A stretch of DNA of 64,000 nt from 3107 sp001483205 (GTDB taxonomy: Bacteria > Pseudomonadota > Alphaproteobacteria > Rhodobacterales > Rhodobacteraceae). The position numbers and the translations under genes were made by a program. The stretch spans positions 2,170,001-2,234,000 of the forward strand of contig OZ219809.1 of assembly GCA_964291375.2 (NCBI GenBank), in the 5' to 3' direction. The notes below the pieces were generated by a model that had not been told where the DNA came from, made no database searches, and was given only the letters and a program-made list of their open reading frames with translations. The stretch's first letter is position 1. Each line of letters opens with the position of its first letter. Positions 9,536 to 18,283 of the stretch are shown here, piece after piece.

Positions 9536-10801
9536 ATGATACAGGTTCTTGCCAATTCATGGGCGTTGCTGCTGGGTATCCTGTTCCTGATGGTCGGCAA
9601 CGGGATGCAGAGCACGCTTCTGGGCATCAGGGGCGGCCTGGAAGGGTTTTCCACCTTCGAGATGTCGGTGGTCATGTCCGGCTATTTCGTCGGCTTTCTG
9701 GGCGGGTCGAAACTGGCCCCCGAAATGATTCGGCGCGTCGGCCATGTGCGGGTGTTCGCGGCGCTGGGGTCGCTGGTCTCGGCTGTCCTGATCCTTTACC
9801 CGACATTCGCCGACCCGGTGGCCTGGACCGTGGGAAGGATTCTGTTCGGGTTTTCCTTCTCGGGCGTTTACGTCACCGCCGAAAGCTGGCTCAACAACGC
9901 CGCCACCAATGAAAACCGTGGCAAGTCCCTGTCGCTCTATCTGATTGTGCAGATGACCGGTATCGTCGCCGCCCAGGGGCTGATGCTGGCGGGCGACCCG
10001 TCGGGCTTTATCCTGTTCATCATCCCTTCGGTTCTGGTGTCGGTCTCTTTCACCCCGATCCTGCTGTCCGTCATGCCGACGCCTTCGTTCGAGACCACCA
10101 AGCCGATGCGGATGCGGACCCTGTTTCGCCGCTCTCCGCTTGGCTGTGTTGGCATCTTTCTGCTGGGGGCGATTTTCGCGGCCCAGTTCGGAATGGCGTC
10201 GGTTTACGGCACAGAGGCGGGACTCAGCGTCGGACAGATTGCTGTTTTCGTCGCCACCTTCTATATCGCCGCGGTCCTGCTGCAATACCCGATCGGATGG
10301 GTTTCCGACCGTATGGACCGGCGCCGTCTGATCACCATTGTGGCATTTATCGGTATGTGCGGTGCCCTGCTGGGGTTCATCGCCGGGCAAAACTACATCA
10401 TCCTGCTGATCTCGGCTTTCGTGATCGGGGGCATGTCCAACCCGCTCTATGCGTTGCTGATTGCGCACGCCAATGATTTTCTGGAACCCGAAGAAATGGC
10501 GTCCGCCGCCGGAACCATGGTGTTCACGAACGGGCTGGCGGCGATTGCCGGGCCGCTGATCACCGGCTGGATCATGGGCGAGATGGGCGCGCACGGGTTT
10601 TTCGTCTATCTGGCGGTCCTGCTGCTCGCCATTACCGTCTATGCCGGGTATCGGATGACCCAACGCCCGGCGGCCAGCGTCGAGGAAACCGTATCCTATG
10701 CGCCGATTTCGGCCTCTGCCACGCCGGTGGCGATGGAGGCCGCGCAAGAGGTGTTTCTGGATGCCTCGACAGAGGAAACCGGCAACACCCCGGAACAGTG
10801 A
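9536..10801 (+). CDS. MFS transporter, YcaD-like
   Basis: This 421-aa protein has about twelve hydrophobic segments and the major-facilitator loop motif in the form DRMDRRRLI between helices 8 and 9. The N-terminal half contains GRILFGFSFSGVYVTAESWL, typical of the YcaD-like subgroup. An acidic cytoplasmic tail follows residue 380. It is preceded by a 73-bp gap after queA and stands alone. The substrate cannot be predicted. Confidence 0.85.
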   Translation: MIQVLANSWALLLGILFLMVGNGMQSTLLGIRGGLEGFSTFEMSVVMSGYFVGFLGGSKLAPEMIRRVGHVRVFAALGSLVSAVLILYPTFADPVAWTVGRILFGFSFSGVYVTAESWLNNAATNENRGKSLSLYLIVQMTGIVAAQGLMLAGDPSGFILFIIPSVLVSVSFTPILLSVMPTPSFETTKPMRMRTLFRRSPLGCVGIFLLGAIFAAQFGMASVYGTEAGLSVGQIAVFVATFYIAAVLLQYPIGWVSDRMDRRRLITIVAFIGMCGALLGFIAGQNYIILLISAFVIGGMSNPLYALLIAHANDFLEPEEMASAAGTMVFTNGLAAIAGPLITGWIMGEMGAHGFFVYLAVLLLAITVYAGYRMTQRPAASVEETVSYAPISASATPVAMEAAQEVFLDASTEETGNTPEQ

Positions 10802-10812
10802 AAAAATTTATG

Positions 10813-10840
10813 TTGTCAAAGCGCAAAAACTCTGTAACGC
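10813..10840 (+). promoter_or_regulatory. Possible sigma70-type promoter for the DUF924 gene
   Basis: TTGTCA (10813-10818) and TAACGC (10835-10840) are separated by 16 bp in an AT-richer stretch just after the MFS gene and 50 bp before the GTG start. Both hexamers are imperfect. Confidence 0.3.
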
Positions 10841-10889
10841 TGAATATGTCTAGGGTGTTTCGCGTAATTGCGTAGCGGAGGGCAGACCC

Positions 10890-11465
10890 GTGCAAGACCC
10901 GAGCAGTGTTCTGAACTATTGGCTGAAAGAAGTCGGCCCGGCGCGCTGGTATGACGCCGACCCCGCGCTTGATGCCGATATACGGGCGCGTTTTGAAACC
11001 ACCTGGCAGGCGGCGAAGGATGGCGAGCTGCCCCCGGACTGGATGATGCGCCCCGAGGAAACGCTGGCGTTCCTCATCCTTGTCGATCAGTTTCCCAGAA
11101 ATATGTTTCGCGGCACCGGCGAGGCGTTTGCAACCGATGCAAAGGCGCTCTCTGTCGCCAAAAAGGCCATCGACCGCCGCTGGGACATGCGTGTGCCGGA
11201 GCCGGAGCGCCAGTTTTTCTATCTGCCGCTGATGCACTCGGAATGCCTGTGTGATCAGGAGCGTTGCGTGTGCCTGATGCTGACCCGGATGCCGGAGAGC
11301 GGCAAACATCATATCGTTCACGCCAAGGCCCATCGTGACGTGATCCGGCGGTTCGGGCGCTTTCCCTATCGGAATGAGGCCCTTGACCGGCCGCTGACTA
11401 AACCCGAGGCGGAGTTTCTGAAAGGCGGCGGGTATGCCTCTGCCGTGCAGGCGGTCAGCGCCTGA
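10890..11465 (+). CDS. DUF924 family protein
   Basis: The 191-aa product matches the DUF924 (YPO2645-like) family, helical proteins with a TPR-like fold and no established reaction. Recognisable segments are VLNYWLKEVGPARWYDADPA at the N-terminus, LAFLILVDQFPRNMFRGTG and YLPLMHSECLCDQE. Translation starts at GTG, 7 nt after GCGGAGGG. The unusual CLCDQERCVCL stretch adds three cysteines close together. A long repeat element follows 31 bp after the stop. Confidence 0.85.
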   Translation: MQDPSSVLNYWLKEVGPARWYDADPALDADIRARFETTWQAAKDGELPPDWMMRPEETLAFLILVDQFPRNMFRGTGEAFATDAKALSVAKKAIDRRWDMRVPEPERQFFYLPLMHSECLCDQERCVCLMLTRMPESGKHHIVHAKAHRDVIRRFGRFPYRNEALDRPLTKPEAEFLKGGGYASAVQAVSA

Positions 11466-11496
11466 CCCTCTGTCGTCCGCCCTGCCGTAAGTGGCA

Positions 11497-11707
11497 GAGA
11501 CCCCTGCATATTGGCGCGTCAATGGCTAAACCATCCGCCCGGCGGAACGCCGGGCAGCTCCTGCCTGCCCCCCGGCAGGCGCTTATAGACGCCTCAACCC
11601 GTTGGGGCGTATGGACTTTATGACAAGACCATCGCCAGTGTGGACCATCACGAAAAGCGCCCGCCCAGGCAGGCGGCTGCCCGGCTACGCCATCATGCAG
11701 AAGTCTT
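11497..11707 (+). repeat. Long inverted-repeat element (211 bp), A-to-B orientation
   Basis: This is a full-length copy. The A terminus is GAGACCCCTGCATATTGG and the B terminus is CATCATGCAGAAGTCTT. Internal GC-rich hairpins are GCCCGGCGGAACGCCGGGC and CCTGCCTGCCCCCCGGCAGG. The central AT-richer part reads GGACTTTATG, and GCCCAGGCAGGCGGCTGCCC sits before the B end. No clear target duplication flanks it. It fills most of the gap between the DUF924 gene and lpdA. Confidence 0.9.
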
Positions 11708-11811
11708 CCACGTATAATCCCATGCCTGCCGGGCCTGTCATTGTCACGCCGACAGAGATGGTTTAAGGTCAAACTATCTTTGAACCGACAGGAAACGGGC
11801 CGGGGGTGCGT

Positions 11812-13206
11812 ATGTCTGATAAATCATTCGACGTGGTTGTGATCGGGGCCGGACCCGGCGGGTATGTGGCGGCCATCCGCGCCGCGCAGCTTGGTCTCAA
11901 GGCCGCGATCGTAGAGCGTGACGCGCTTGGCGGCGTCTGCCTCAACTGGGGCTGTATCCCCACCAAGGCCATGCTGCGCTCGGCAGAGGTCTTTCACCTG
12001 ATACAGCGGGCGGGCGAGTTCGGGCTGAAGGCCGGGACGCCGGGCTTTGACCTTGATGCGGTCGTGAAACGTTCCCGCGATGTTGCGGCGCAACTGTCGG
12101 GCGGTGTCCGCCACCTGATGAAGAAGAACAAAATCACCGTGGTGATGGGCGAGGCCACCATCCCCGCCCCCGGCAAGGTCACGGTGACGGGCAGCACCGG
12201 CACGGAAGAACTTACCGCCGCGCATATCATCCTTGCCACCGGTGCCCGCGCCCGCGAGTTGCCGGGGCTGGAGGCCGACGGCGATCTGGTCTGGACATAC
12301 AAACACGCCCTGCGCCCGCCACGAATGCCGAAAAAACTGCTGGTCGTGGGTTCCGGTGCGATCGGGGTCGAGTTTGCCTCATTCTTCAGCACCCTTGGCG
12401 CGGACACCACCATTGTCGAGGTGATGGACCGTATCCTGCCGGTTGAGGACGCCGAAATCAGTGCCCTGGCGAAAAAGCAATTCGCGCGGCAGGGGATGAA
12501 GATCATGGAAAAGGCCACGGTTCAGCGGCTTGACCGGGGCAGGGGCGAGGCCGTCGCCCATATTGAGACCGGCGGCAAGACCGTCAGCCAGAGCTTTGAT
12601 ACCGTGATCGCGGCGGTCGGCATTGTCGGCAATGTTGAGGGTTTGGGGCTGGAGGCGCTCGGCGTCAGCATTGACCGCACCCATGTGACGACGGATGAGT
12701 TTTGCCGCACGGGGGTGGATGGCCTCTATGCCATCGGTGATGTTGCCGGTCCGCCGTGGCTGGCGCATAAGGCGTCCCATGAGGGCGTGATGGTGGCCGA
12801 TCTGATTGCCGGCGCGGACGCGCACCCGGTCAGGCCCGAGCAGATCGCCGGATGCACCTATTGCCATCCTCAGGTGGCAAGCGTCGGCCATACCGAGGCG
12901 CAGGCAAAGGCGCTTGGCCATGAGGTCAGGGTTGGCCGTTTTCCGTTCATCGGCAACGGCAAGGCGATTGCGCTGGGACAGACCGAGGGCATGATCAAGA
13001 CGGTCTTTGATGGCAGGACCGGCGAGTTGCTGGGCGCGCATATGATCGGGCCGGAGGTGACCGAACTGATCCATGGCTATGTGGTGGGGCGTCGGCTGGA
13101 GACCACGGAAGCGGACCTGATGCAGACGGTGTTCCCCCACCCCACCCTGTCAGAGGCCATGCACGAGGCGGTGCTCGACGCCTGGGGGCGTGTCGTTCAT
13201 ATTTGA
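11812..13206 (+). CDS. lpdA: Dihydrolipoyl dehydrogenase (E3)
   Basis: Lpd reoxidises dihydrolipoamide of 2-oxoacid dehydrogenase complexes or of the glycine cleavage system, using FAD and NAD+. The 464-aa protein shows the FAD fingerprint VIGAGPGGYVAA, the redox-active pair in GGVCLNWGCIP (Cys43 and Cys48), a second dinucleotide motif VVGSGAIGVEFASFF, and the C-terminal active-site segment FPHPTLSEAMHEA. I prefer the ATG at 11812 over the GTG two codons upstream. The gene stands alone. Which complex it serves cannot be decided from its neighbours. Confidence 0.95.
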   Translation: MSDKSFDVVVIGAGPGGYVAAIRAAQLGLKAAIVERDALGGVCLNWGCIPTKAMLRSAEVFHLIQRAGEFGLKAGTPGFDLDAVVKRSRDVAAQLSGGVRHLMKKNKITVVMGEATIPAPGKVTVTGSTGTEELTAAHIILATGARARELPGLEADGDLVWTYKHALRPPRMPKKLLVVGSGAIGVEFASFFSTLGADTTIVEVMDRILPVEDAEISALAKKQFARQGMKIMEKATVQRLDRGRGEAVAHIETGGKTVSQSFDTVIAAVGIVGNVEGLGLEALGVSIDRTHVTTDEFCRTGVDGLYAIGDVAGPPWLAHKASHEGVMVADLIAGADAHPVRPEQIAGCTYCHPQVASVGHTEAQAKALGHEVRVGRFPFIGNGKAIALGQTEGMIKTVFDGRTGELLGAHMIGPEVTELIHGYVVGRRLETTEADLMQTVFPHPTLSEAMHEAVLDAWGRVVHI

Positions 13207-13263
13207 GGGTGGCGCGTGAGCGCGGATGACCCGAAAGGCCGCGGCCCTTTCCTCTTTCCCGGA

Positions 13264-13350
13264 AAGACTTCTGCATACTGGCTTGGGCCGGGCCGGGCAT
13301 CCGGGAATTGCCCCTGCCCCCCTGCCTGAGCGCCGGGCGCTTATCCGGTT
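13264..13350 (-). repeat. Degenerate B-end fragment of the inverted-repeat element
   Basis: AAGACTTCTGCATACTGG followed by CTTGGGCCGGG is the reverse complement of the element's B end. The downstream part is scrambled GC-rich sequence ending near GCTTATCCGGTTGTCC. A similar fragment with the same trailing words occurs at 37.5 kb, so the truncated form has itself been copied. Confidence 0.6.
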
Positions 13351-13402
13351 GTCCTTTCGCCCCCTTCGTTCTAGGTAAGGGCCGGGGCAAGGTGAAAACT
13401 CC

Positions 13403-14923
13403 ATGGGCACTGCCAAACCTGTCGTTTTGTGCATTCTTGATGGCTGGGGCCTGCGCAGGGCGCGCCCGGCAAACGCCCCTGCACTGGCCGCCACCCCCGT
13501 CTTTGACCGGCTGATCGCCACATGCCCCTCGGCCCGGCTGATCACCCATGGCCCGGATGTGGGCCTGCCCGCCGGGCAGATGGGAAACTCCGAGGTTGGC
13601 CACATGAATATCGGCGCGGGCCGGGTGGTGGAAACCGAGCTGGTCCGGATTGACAACGCCATCGCCGACGGATCATTCCGCACCAACCCGGCGCTGCGGG
13701 CGTTCATCACCGCGCTCAGGGCCACCGGCGGCACGGCGCATCTGATGGGGCTGGTGTCTGATGGCGGGGTCCACGGGCATACCGGCCACGCGCGGGCGGC
13801 GATTGCGGCCCTTGGGCAGGCGGGCATCCCGGTGGCCTTTCACGCCATAACCGACGGGCGCGATGTGGCCCCGGCAACAGCGCTTTCCCATCTGCGCGAT
13901 CTGGAACGCGACCTGCCTGAAACAGCCGTAATCGCCACCGTTTCGGGCCGCTATTTCGCCATGGACAGGGATAACCGGTGGGAGCGCGTTGCCCTCGCCC
14001 ATGCCGCGATGATCCGCGCCACCGGGCTGCACGCCACTGACGCACATGCCGCCGTGCGCGCCGCCATTGACCGGGGCGAAAGCGATGAGTTCATCCGCCC
14101 GACGGTGCTGCCCGGCCACAAGGCTGTGCAGGCGGGCGACGGGTTTTTCTGCCTCAACTTTCGGGCCGACCGTGCCCGCCAGCTTTTGCGCGCTATCGCA
14201 GAGCCGGGATTTTCCGCTTTTGACACCGGCCCGCGCCCGGCCCTTGCCGCCATCCTTGGCATGGCCGAATATTCAAAGGCGCTCAAAGCCCGGATGGGGG
14301 CGATGTTTCCCAAGCAGCAGATCGTCAACACATTGGGCGCATGGGTGGCAAAGCACGGGCTGCGGCAGTTCCGCCTGGCCGAGACCGAGAAATACGCCCA
14401 TGTGACTTTCTTTCTGAACGGCGGCAGGGAACCGCCTGAGCCGGGCGAAGACCGGTTCATGCCTGCCTCGCCCCGTGTCGCGACCTATGATCTGAGGCCG
14501 GAGATGTCTGCGGTTGAGGTGACAGAGGCATTCGTGGCCGCAATCGGCACCGGCTATGACCTGATCGTGACCAACTATGCCAACCCCGATATGGTTGGCC
14601 ATACCGGTGATCTGTCCGCCGCCATCAGGGCCTGCGAGGCGGTGGACAAGGGGTTGGCGCAGGTGGTTCCGGCACTGGAACAGGCAGGCGGCGCAATGAT
14701 CCTGACCGCCGATCACGGGAATTGTGAAACCATGACCGACCCGGAAACCGGCGGGCCGCATACGGCGCACACCACCAACCCGGTTCCCGTGGTGCTGTTC
14801 GGCGGGCCGGGGGGCGCGCGGCTGCACCATGGGCGGCTGGCTGATCTGGCGCCCACGGTGCTTGACCTTATGGGTCTGCCGAAACCCGCAGAGATGACGG
14901 GCGAAAGCCTGATCCGGCGATGA
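13403..14923 (+). CDS. gpmI: 2,3-bisphosphoglycerate-independent phosphoglycerate mutase
   Basis: GpmI interconverts 3- and 2-phosphoglycerate in glycolysis and gluconeogenesis using two manganese ions. The 506-aa protein has the N-terminal metal site in LCILDGWGLRRARPAN, the phosphorylated serine in MGNSEVGHMNIGAGRVV (about residues 53-69), and C-terminal metal ligands in MILTADHGNCETM and HTAHTTNPVPVVLF. The stop codon lies in ATGAA, 2 bp before a long repeat element. The same ATGAA recurs after the element as the start of the next gene, so the two genes probably overlapped before insertion. Confidence 0.96.
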   Translation: MGTAKPVVLCILDGWGLRRARPANAPALAATPVFDRLIATCPSARLITHGPDVGLPAGQMGNSEVGHMNIGAGRVVETELVRIDNAIADGSFRTNPALRAFITALRATGGTAHLMGLVSDGGVHGHTGHARAAIAALGQAGIPVAFHAITDGRDVAPATALSHLRDLERDLPETAVIATVSGRYFAMDRDNRWERVALAHAAMIRATGLHATDAHAAVRAAIDRGESDEFIRPTVLPGHKAVQAGDGFFCLNFRADRARQLLRAIAEPGFSAFDTGPRPALAAILGMAEYSKALKARMGAMFPKQQIVNTLGAWVAKHGLRQFRLAETEKYAHVTFFLNGGREPPEPGEDRFMPASPRVATYDLRPEMSAVEVTEAFVAAIGTGYDLIVTNYANPDMVGHTGDLSAAIRACEAVDKGLAQVVPALEQAGGAMILTADHGNCETMTDPETGGPHTAHTTNPVPVVLFGGPGGARLHHGRLADLAPTVLDLMGLPKPAEMTGESLIRR

Positions 14924-14924
14924 A

Positions 14925-15134
14925 GAGACCTCTGCATAATGGCGCATCGGCAGCCAACCCGTCCGCCCGGCGGAACGCCGGGCAGCGCCTGCCTGCCCCC
15001 CGGCAGGCGCTCGAAACGCTTCAACCCGTTGGAGCATATGGGCTTTATGGAAAAGCCGTCGCCAATTTGGAATATAGCGAAAAGCGCCCGCCCAGGCAGG
15101 CGGCTGCCCGGCTGAACCAATATGCAGAAGTCTT
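14925..15134 (+). repeat. Long inverted-repeat element (210 bp) with 5-bp target duplication
   Basis: This is a full A-to-B copy between gpmI and the EnvC-like gene. Its ends are GAGACCTCTGCATAATGG and CCAATATGCAGAAGTCTT. It is flanked on both sides by ATGAA (14920-14924 and 15135-15139), consistent with a 5-bp target-site duplication. Internal hairpins match the copies at 11.5, 31.7 and 35.4 kb. Confidence 0.93.
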
Positions 15135-16280
15135 ATGAAGGGGGCCGCGCGCATCCTGCTCTGTCTGGCCCTTGCCCTGCCCGGTGGCGCGGTGCTGGCG
15201 CAATCTGACCCCTCAATCGCCGCTCAGCGTGCCGCGCAGGATTTGCAGGCCGCCGCCACAGCACTTGAGGACGCTACCCGCGCCGCCGACCGGATCGCCG
15301 CCCTGACCAAAACCATCCGCGCCTATGAGGACGGGCTGGCCGCCCTGCGCCAGAGCCTGCGCCGGGCCGCGACCCGAGAGGCCGCCCTGCGCGGGGTTTT
15401 CGAGGCAGAGCGCGACCGGCTGGCCCGGTTGCTCGGCACATTGCAGGTGATGGAGGTTTCATCCGGGCCGCTGTTGCTGCTGCACCCTTCCGGCCCGGTG
15501 GCGACCGCCCGCTCGGGCATGTTGCTGTCCCATCTGACCCCGGCGGTGCAGGCGCGCGCCGAAAGCCTGCGCCGCGACCTCGAAGAGGTCATCCTGCTGC
15601 GCGCCCTGCGCGAAAGCGCCGCCAACACCCTGCGCGAGGGGCTGGCCGGGGTGCAGCAGGCGCGCCTTGCCCTGTCACAGGCGATTTCTGACCGGACCGA
15701 CCTGCCGCGCCGGTTCGCCGAAGACCGGGGCCGGATGCAGGCGCTTCTGGAGGGCAGCGAAACCCTTGACGCCTTTACCACCGGCCTGTCCGGTTTGCCC
15801 GAGAGCGCGACCGCCCCGGCCAACCCGGACGACCCTGACCTGCGGCGCGGCGCGGCGGCGCTGCCGGTTGCGGGGACGCTCTTGCGCGGCTATGATGATG
15901 CCGATGCCGCCGGTATTCGCCGCCCCGGTTGGCTGATTGCGACGCGGCCCCTGTCGCTCGTCACCGCACCCTGGCCCGCAACGATCCGCTATCGCGGCCC
16001 GCTGCTGGATTATGGCAAGGTGGTGATTCTGGAGCCGGACCGGGATATGCTCTTGATTCTTGCCGGGCTGGGGGCGGTTTACGGCGAGACCGGGGAAATC
16101 GTCGTCGCGGGCGCGCCCCTGGGTCTGATGCCCGCCGCTGGCAGGGCCGATGACGGGGTTTTGACCGATACCGGTGTGATTGATGCTGGTGTCGAACGCA
16201 CGGAAACGCTTTATATGGAAATAAGACGCAAACAGGAGCCGGTTGACCCCGCGGACTGGTTTGCCCTTCAGAAGGATTGA
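15135..16280 (+). CDS. EnvC-like murein hydrolase activator (degenerate LytM/M23)
   Basis: This is a secreted coiled-coil protein with a C-terminal LytM-like domain. Residues 1-23 form a signal peptide ending GGAVLAQ. Residues about 30-200 are a coiled coil rich in Ala, Arg, Glu and Leu. The domain after about residue 265 (RYRGPLLDYGKVVILEPD) lacks the HxxxD and HxH zinc ligands of active M23 enzymes. That is the pattern of EnvC-type activators, which switch on amidases during daughter-cell separation. The ATG is directly formed by the ATGAA at the edge of the repeat element, so the gene has no native leader of its own. The next gene, ctpA, begins 7 nt after the stop. Confidence 0.87.
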   Translation: MKGAARILLCLALALPGGAVLAQSDPSIAAQRAAQDLQAAATALEDATRAADRIAALTKTIRAYEDGLAALRQSLRRAATREAALRGVFEAERDRLARLLGTLQVMEVSSGPLLLLHPSGPVATARSGMLLSHLTPAVQARAESLRRDLEEVILLRALRESAANTLREGLAGVQQARLALSQAISDRTDLPRRFAEDRGRMQALLEGSETLDAFTTGLSGLPESATAPANPDDPDLRRGAAALPVAGTLLRGYDDADAAGIRRPGWLIATRPLSLVTAPWPATIRYRGPLLDYGKVVILEPDRDMLLILAGLGAVYGETGEIVVAGAPLGLMPAAGRADDGVLTDTGVIDAGVERTETLYMEIRRKQEPVDPADWFALQKD

Positions 16281-16286
16281 TACGTG

Positions 16287-17633
16287 ATGAGAAAGTTTAT
16301 CCTGGCCGCACTCGCCGGAACTCTGGCAGGGGCGCTGACGACGATCCAGATCGCCGGGCCGATCCTGGCTCAGGAAGACACAGACAGCACGAATGTCTAT
16401 GTGCAGCTTGACCTGTTCGGCGACCTGTTCGAGCGTATTCGTGCGCAATATGTCGAGGAAGTGGACGAAACTGACCTGATCCGGGCGGCGATCAACGGGA
16501 TGCTTGCCTCGCTCGATCCGCATTCCAGCTATCTGGCGCCTGAGGATTTCGACGACATGCGGGTGCAGACGCGCGGCGCGTTCGGCGGGCTTGGCATTGA
16601 GGTCACGCAGGAGGACGGCGTGGTCAAGGTGGTTGCGCCCATGGACGACACCCCGGCAAAGGCCGCCGGTATCGAGGCGGGCGACTTCATCACCCATGTG
16701 GACGGCGAGAGCATTCTGGGCCTGACGCTGGATGAGGCGGTCGATATGATGCGCGGGCCGGTGGGGTCAGAGATCGTCATCACCGTTGTCCGGGAAGGCG
16801 AGGAAAGCCCCTTTGATGTCACCATCATCCGCGACACCATCACCCTGACCGCGGTGCGGACGCGGATCGAGGGCGATACGATTGTGCTGCGCATCACCAC
16901 TTTCAGCGATCAGACCTTCAACGGCCTGCGCGACGGCATCAAGGAATCGGTGGCCGAGCTTGGCGGGCTTGACAATGTAAGCGGTTTCGTCGTCGATTTG
17001 CGCAACAATCCGGGCGGTCTCCTGGATCAGGCGGTTCTGGTGTCCGACGCCTTTCTGGATGCGGGCGAGATCGTCTCGACCCGGGGGCGCGACCCGCGCG
17101 ACGGCGAACGCTTCAACGCCAGTCCGGGCGATCTGACCGACGGCAAGCCGGTCGTGGTGCTGATCAACGGCGGGTCTGCCTCGGCGTCAGAGATTGTCGC
17201 GGGCGCGTTGCAGGACCACCGCCGCGCGGTCGTCGTCGGCTCCAAGAGCTTTGGCAAGGGGTCGGTGCAGACCGTCCTGCCCCTGCGCGGCGAAGGCGCG
17301 ATGCGGCTGACCACCGCGCGCTACTACACCCCGTCGGGGCGGTCGATCCAGGCGCTTGGCGTCTCGCCCGACATTGTGGTGGAACAGCCGCGTCTGCGCG
17401 ACGGGGCCGGGGAGGAAGATGAGGAAGAAGCCCTGTCCCCGCGCTTTTCCGAGGCCGATCTGCGCGGTAGTCTTGAGAATGACTCGATCACCGAGGATGA
17501 ACGCCGGACGCTGGAAGAAGAGCGCGCCGAGGCCGAGGCCACCGCCAGCCTGCGCCGGGAAGACTATCAACTGGCCTATGCGGTTGATCTGCTGAAGGGG
17601 CTTTCGGCGCTTGAACCACCGGCGACACGATAG
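16287..17633 (+). CDS. ctpA: S41 carboxy-terminal processing peptidase
   Basis: CtpA is a periplasmic serine protease with a Ser-Lys dyad that trims C-termini and regulates cell-wall hydrolases. The 448-aa protein has a signal peptide (residues 1-29), an N-terminal helical part, a PDZ domain (about 85-165; FGGLGIEVTQEDGVVKVV) and the S41 core, with Ser in GSASASEIVAGAL and Lys in GSKSFGKGSVQT. The C-terminal tail is acidic and helical. It lies immediately downstream of the EnvC-like activator, an arrangement common in Alphaproteobacteria. I use the ATG at 16287 rather than the preceding GTG. Confidence 0.95.
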   Translation: MRKFILAALAGTLAGALTTIQIAGPILAQEDTDSTNVYVQLDLFGDLFERIRAQYVEEVDETDLIRAAINGMLASLDPHSSYLAPEDFDDMRVQTRGAFGGLGIEVTQEDGVVKVVAPMDDTPAKAAGIEAGDFITHVDGESILGLTLDEAVDMMRGPVGSEIVITVVREGEESPFDVTIIRDTITLTAVRTRIEGDTIVLRITTFSDQTFNGLRDGIKESVAELGGLDNVSGFVVDLRNNPGGLLDQAVLVSDAFLDAGEIVSTRGRDPRDGERFNASPGDLTDGKPVVVLINGGSASASEIVAGALQDHRRAVVVGSKSFGKGSVQTVLPLRGEGAMRLTTARYYTPSGRSIQALGVSPDIVVEQPRLRDGAGEEDEEEALSPRFSEADLRGSLENDSITEDERRTLEEERAEAEATASLRREDYQLAYAVDLLKGLSALEPPATR

Positions 17634-17697
17634 GGATGGCGAACATGGCGCGGTCGGGGTGCCCCGGCCGGACTCGTCGGAACCGCCGGGCGCGCCG

Positions 17698-18183
17698 ATG
17701 ACCCCGGAGGACATCGGCAGGCTTCCCTATCGCCCGTGCGTGGGGGTGATGTTGCTCAATCGGGACGGGCTGATCTTTGCCGGTCAGCGGATCGACAGCC
17801 CGTTTCCGGCCTGGCAGATGCCGCAGGGCGGGATTGACGCGGGCGAAGAGCCGCACGCCGCCGCGTTGCGGGAATTGCAGGAGGAAACCGGCATCCCGCC
17901 CGATCTGGTGACGACAGAGGCCGGGACGGATGGCTGGCTGACCTATGATCTGCCTCATCACATGGTGCCCGCGCTGTGGGGGGGGCGGTATCGCGGTCAG
18001 AAGCAGCGCTGGTTCCTGATGCGGTTTCACGGCGGGGATGAGCGGATCGACATCCGCAGCGGACAGCCCGAGTTTTCCCGGTGGCAGTGGATGGGGGCGG
18101 AGGCGCTGCTGGACAGCATCGTGCCGTTCAAGCGCGCGCTCTATGGTCAGGTGATCGCGGCGTTCCGGGACAGGATCGGGTAG
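17698..18183 (+). CDS. rppH: RNA pyrophosphohydrolase (Nudix)
   Basis: RppH removes pyrophosphate from 5'-triphosphorylated RNAs and so starts 5'-end-dependent mRNA decay. The 161-aa product has the family N-terminus IGRLPYRPCVGVMLLN, the residues WQMPQGGIDAGE and the Nudix box GGIDAGEEPHAAALRELQEE extending to TGI. The conserved KQRWFLMRF segment follows. The ATG at 17698 fits the family length. Ribosome binding upstream is weak, and an in-frame TTG/GTG extension back to 17611 is possible. It is downstream of ctpA and probably co-transcribed. Confidence 0.93.
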   Translation: MTPEDIGRLPYRPCVGVMLLNRDGLIFAGQRIDSPFPAWQMPQGGIDAGEEPHAAALRELQEETGIPPDLVTTEAGTDGWLTYDLPHHMVPALWGGRYRGQKQRWFLMRFHGGDERIDIRSGQPEFSRWQWMGAEALLDSIVPFKRALYGQVIAAFRDRIG

Positions 18184-18283
18184 GGGCTTACCCTGCAAAA
18201 TCCGGTTGTCAGGCTATACAGGAACGAAATGCGGTGATACCCTGCCGCCCGGCGAAACCTGAAACAGGAAAGAGGCTGGTTCC

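Noticed and set aside
11455..11772. Small proteins encoded within the inverted-repeat elements (also 35308-35580, 46923-47030 and others)
   Set aside because: Different copies are open in different frames, and the predicted peptides (for example AQAGGCPA-type strings) are not preserved in any consistent frame. No ribosome site is shared.
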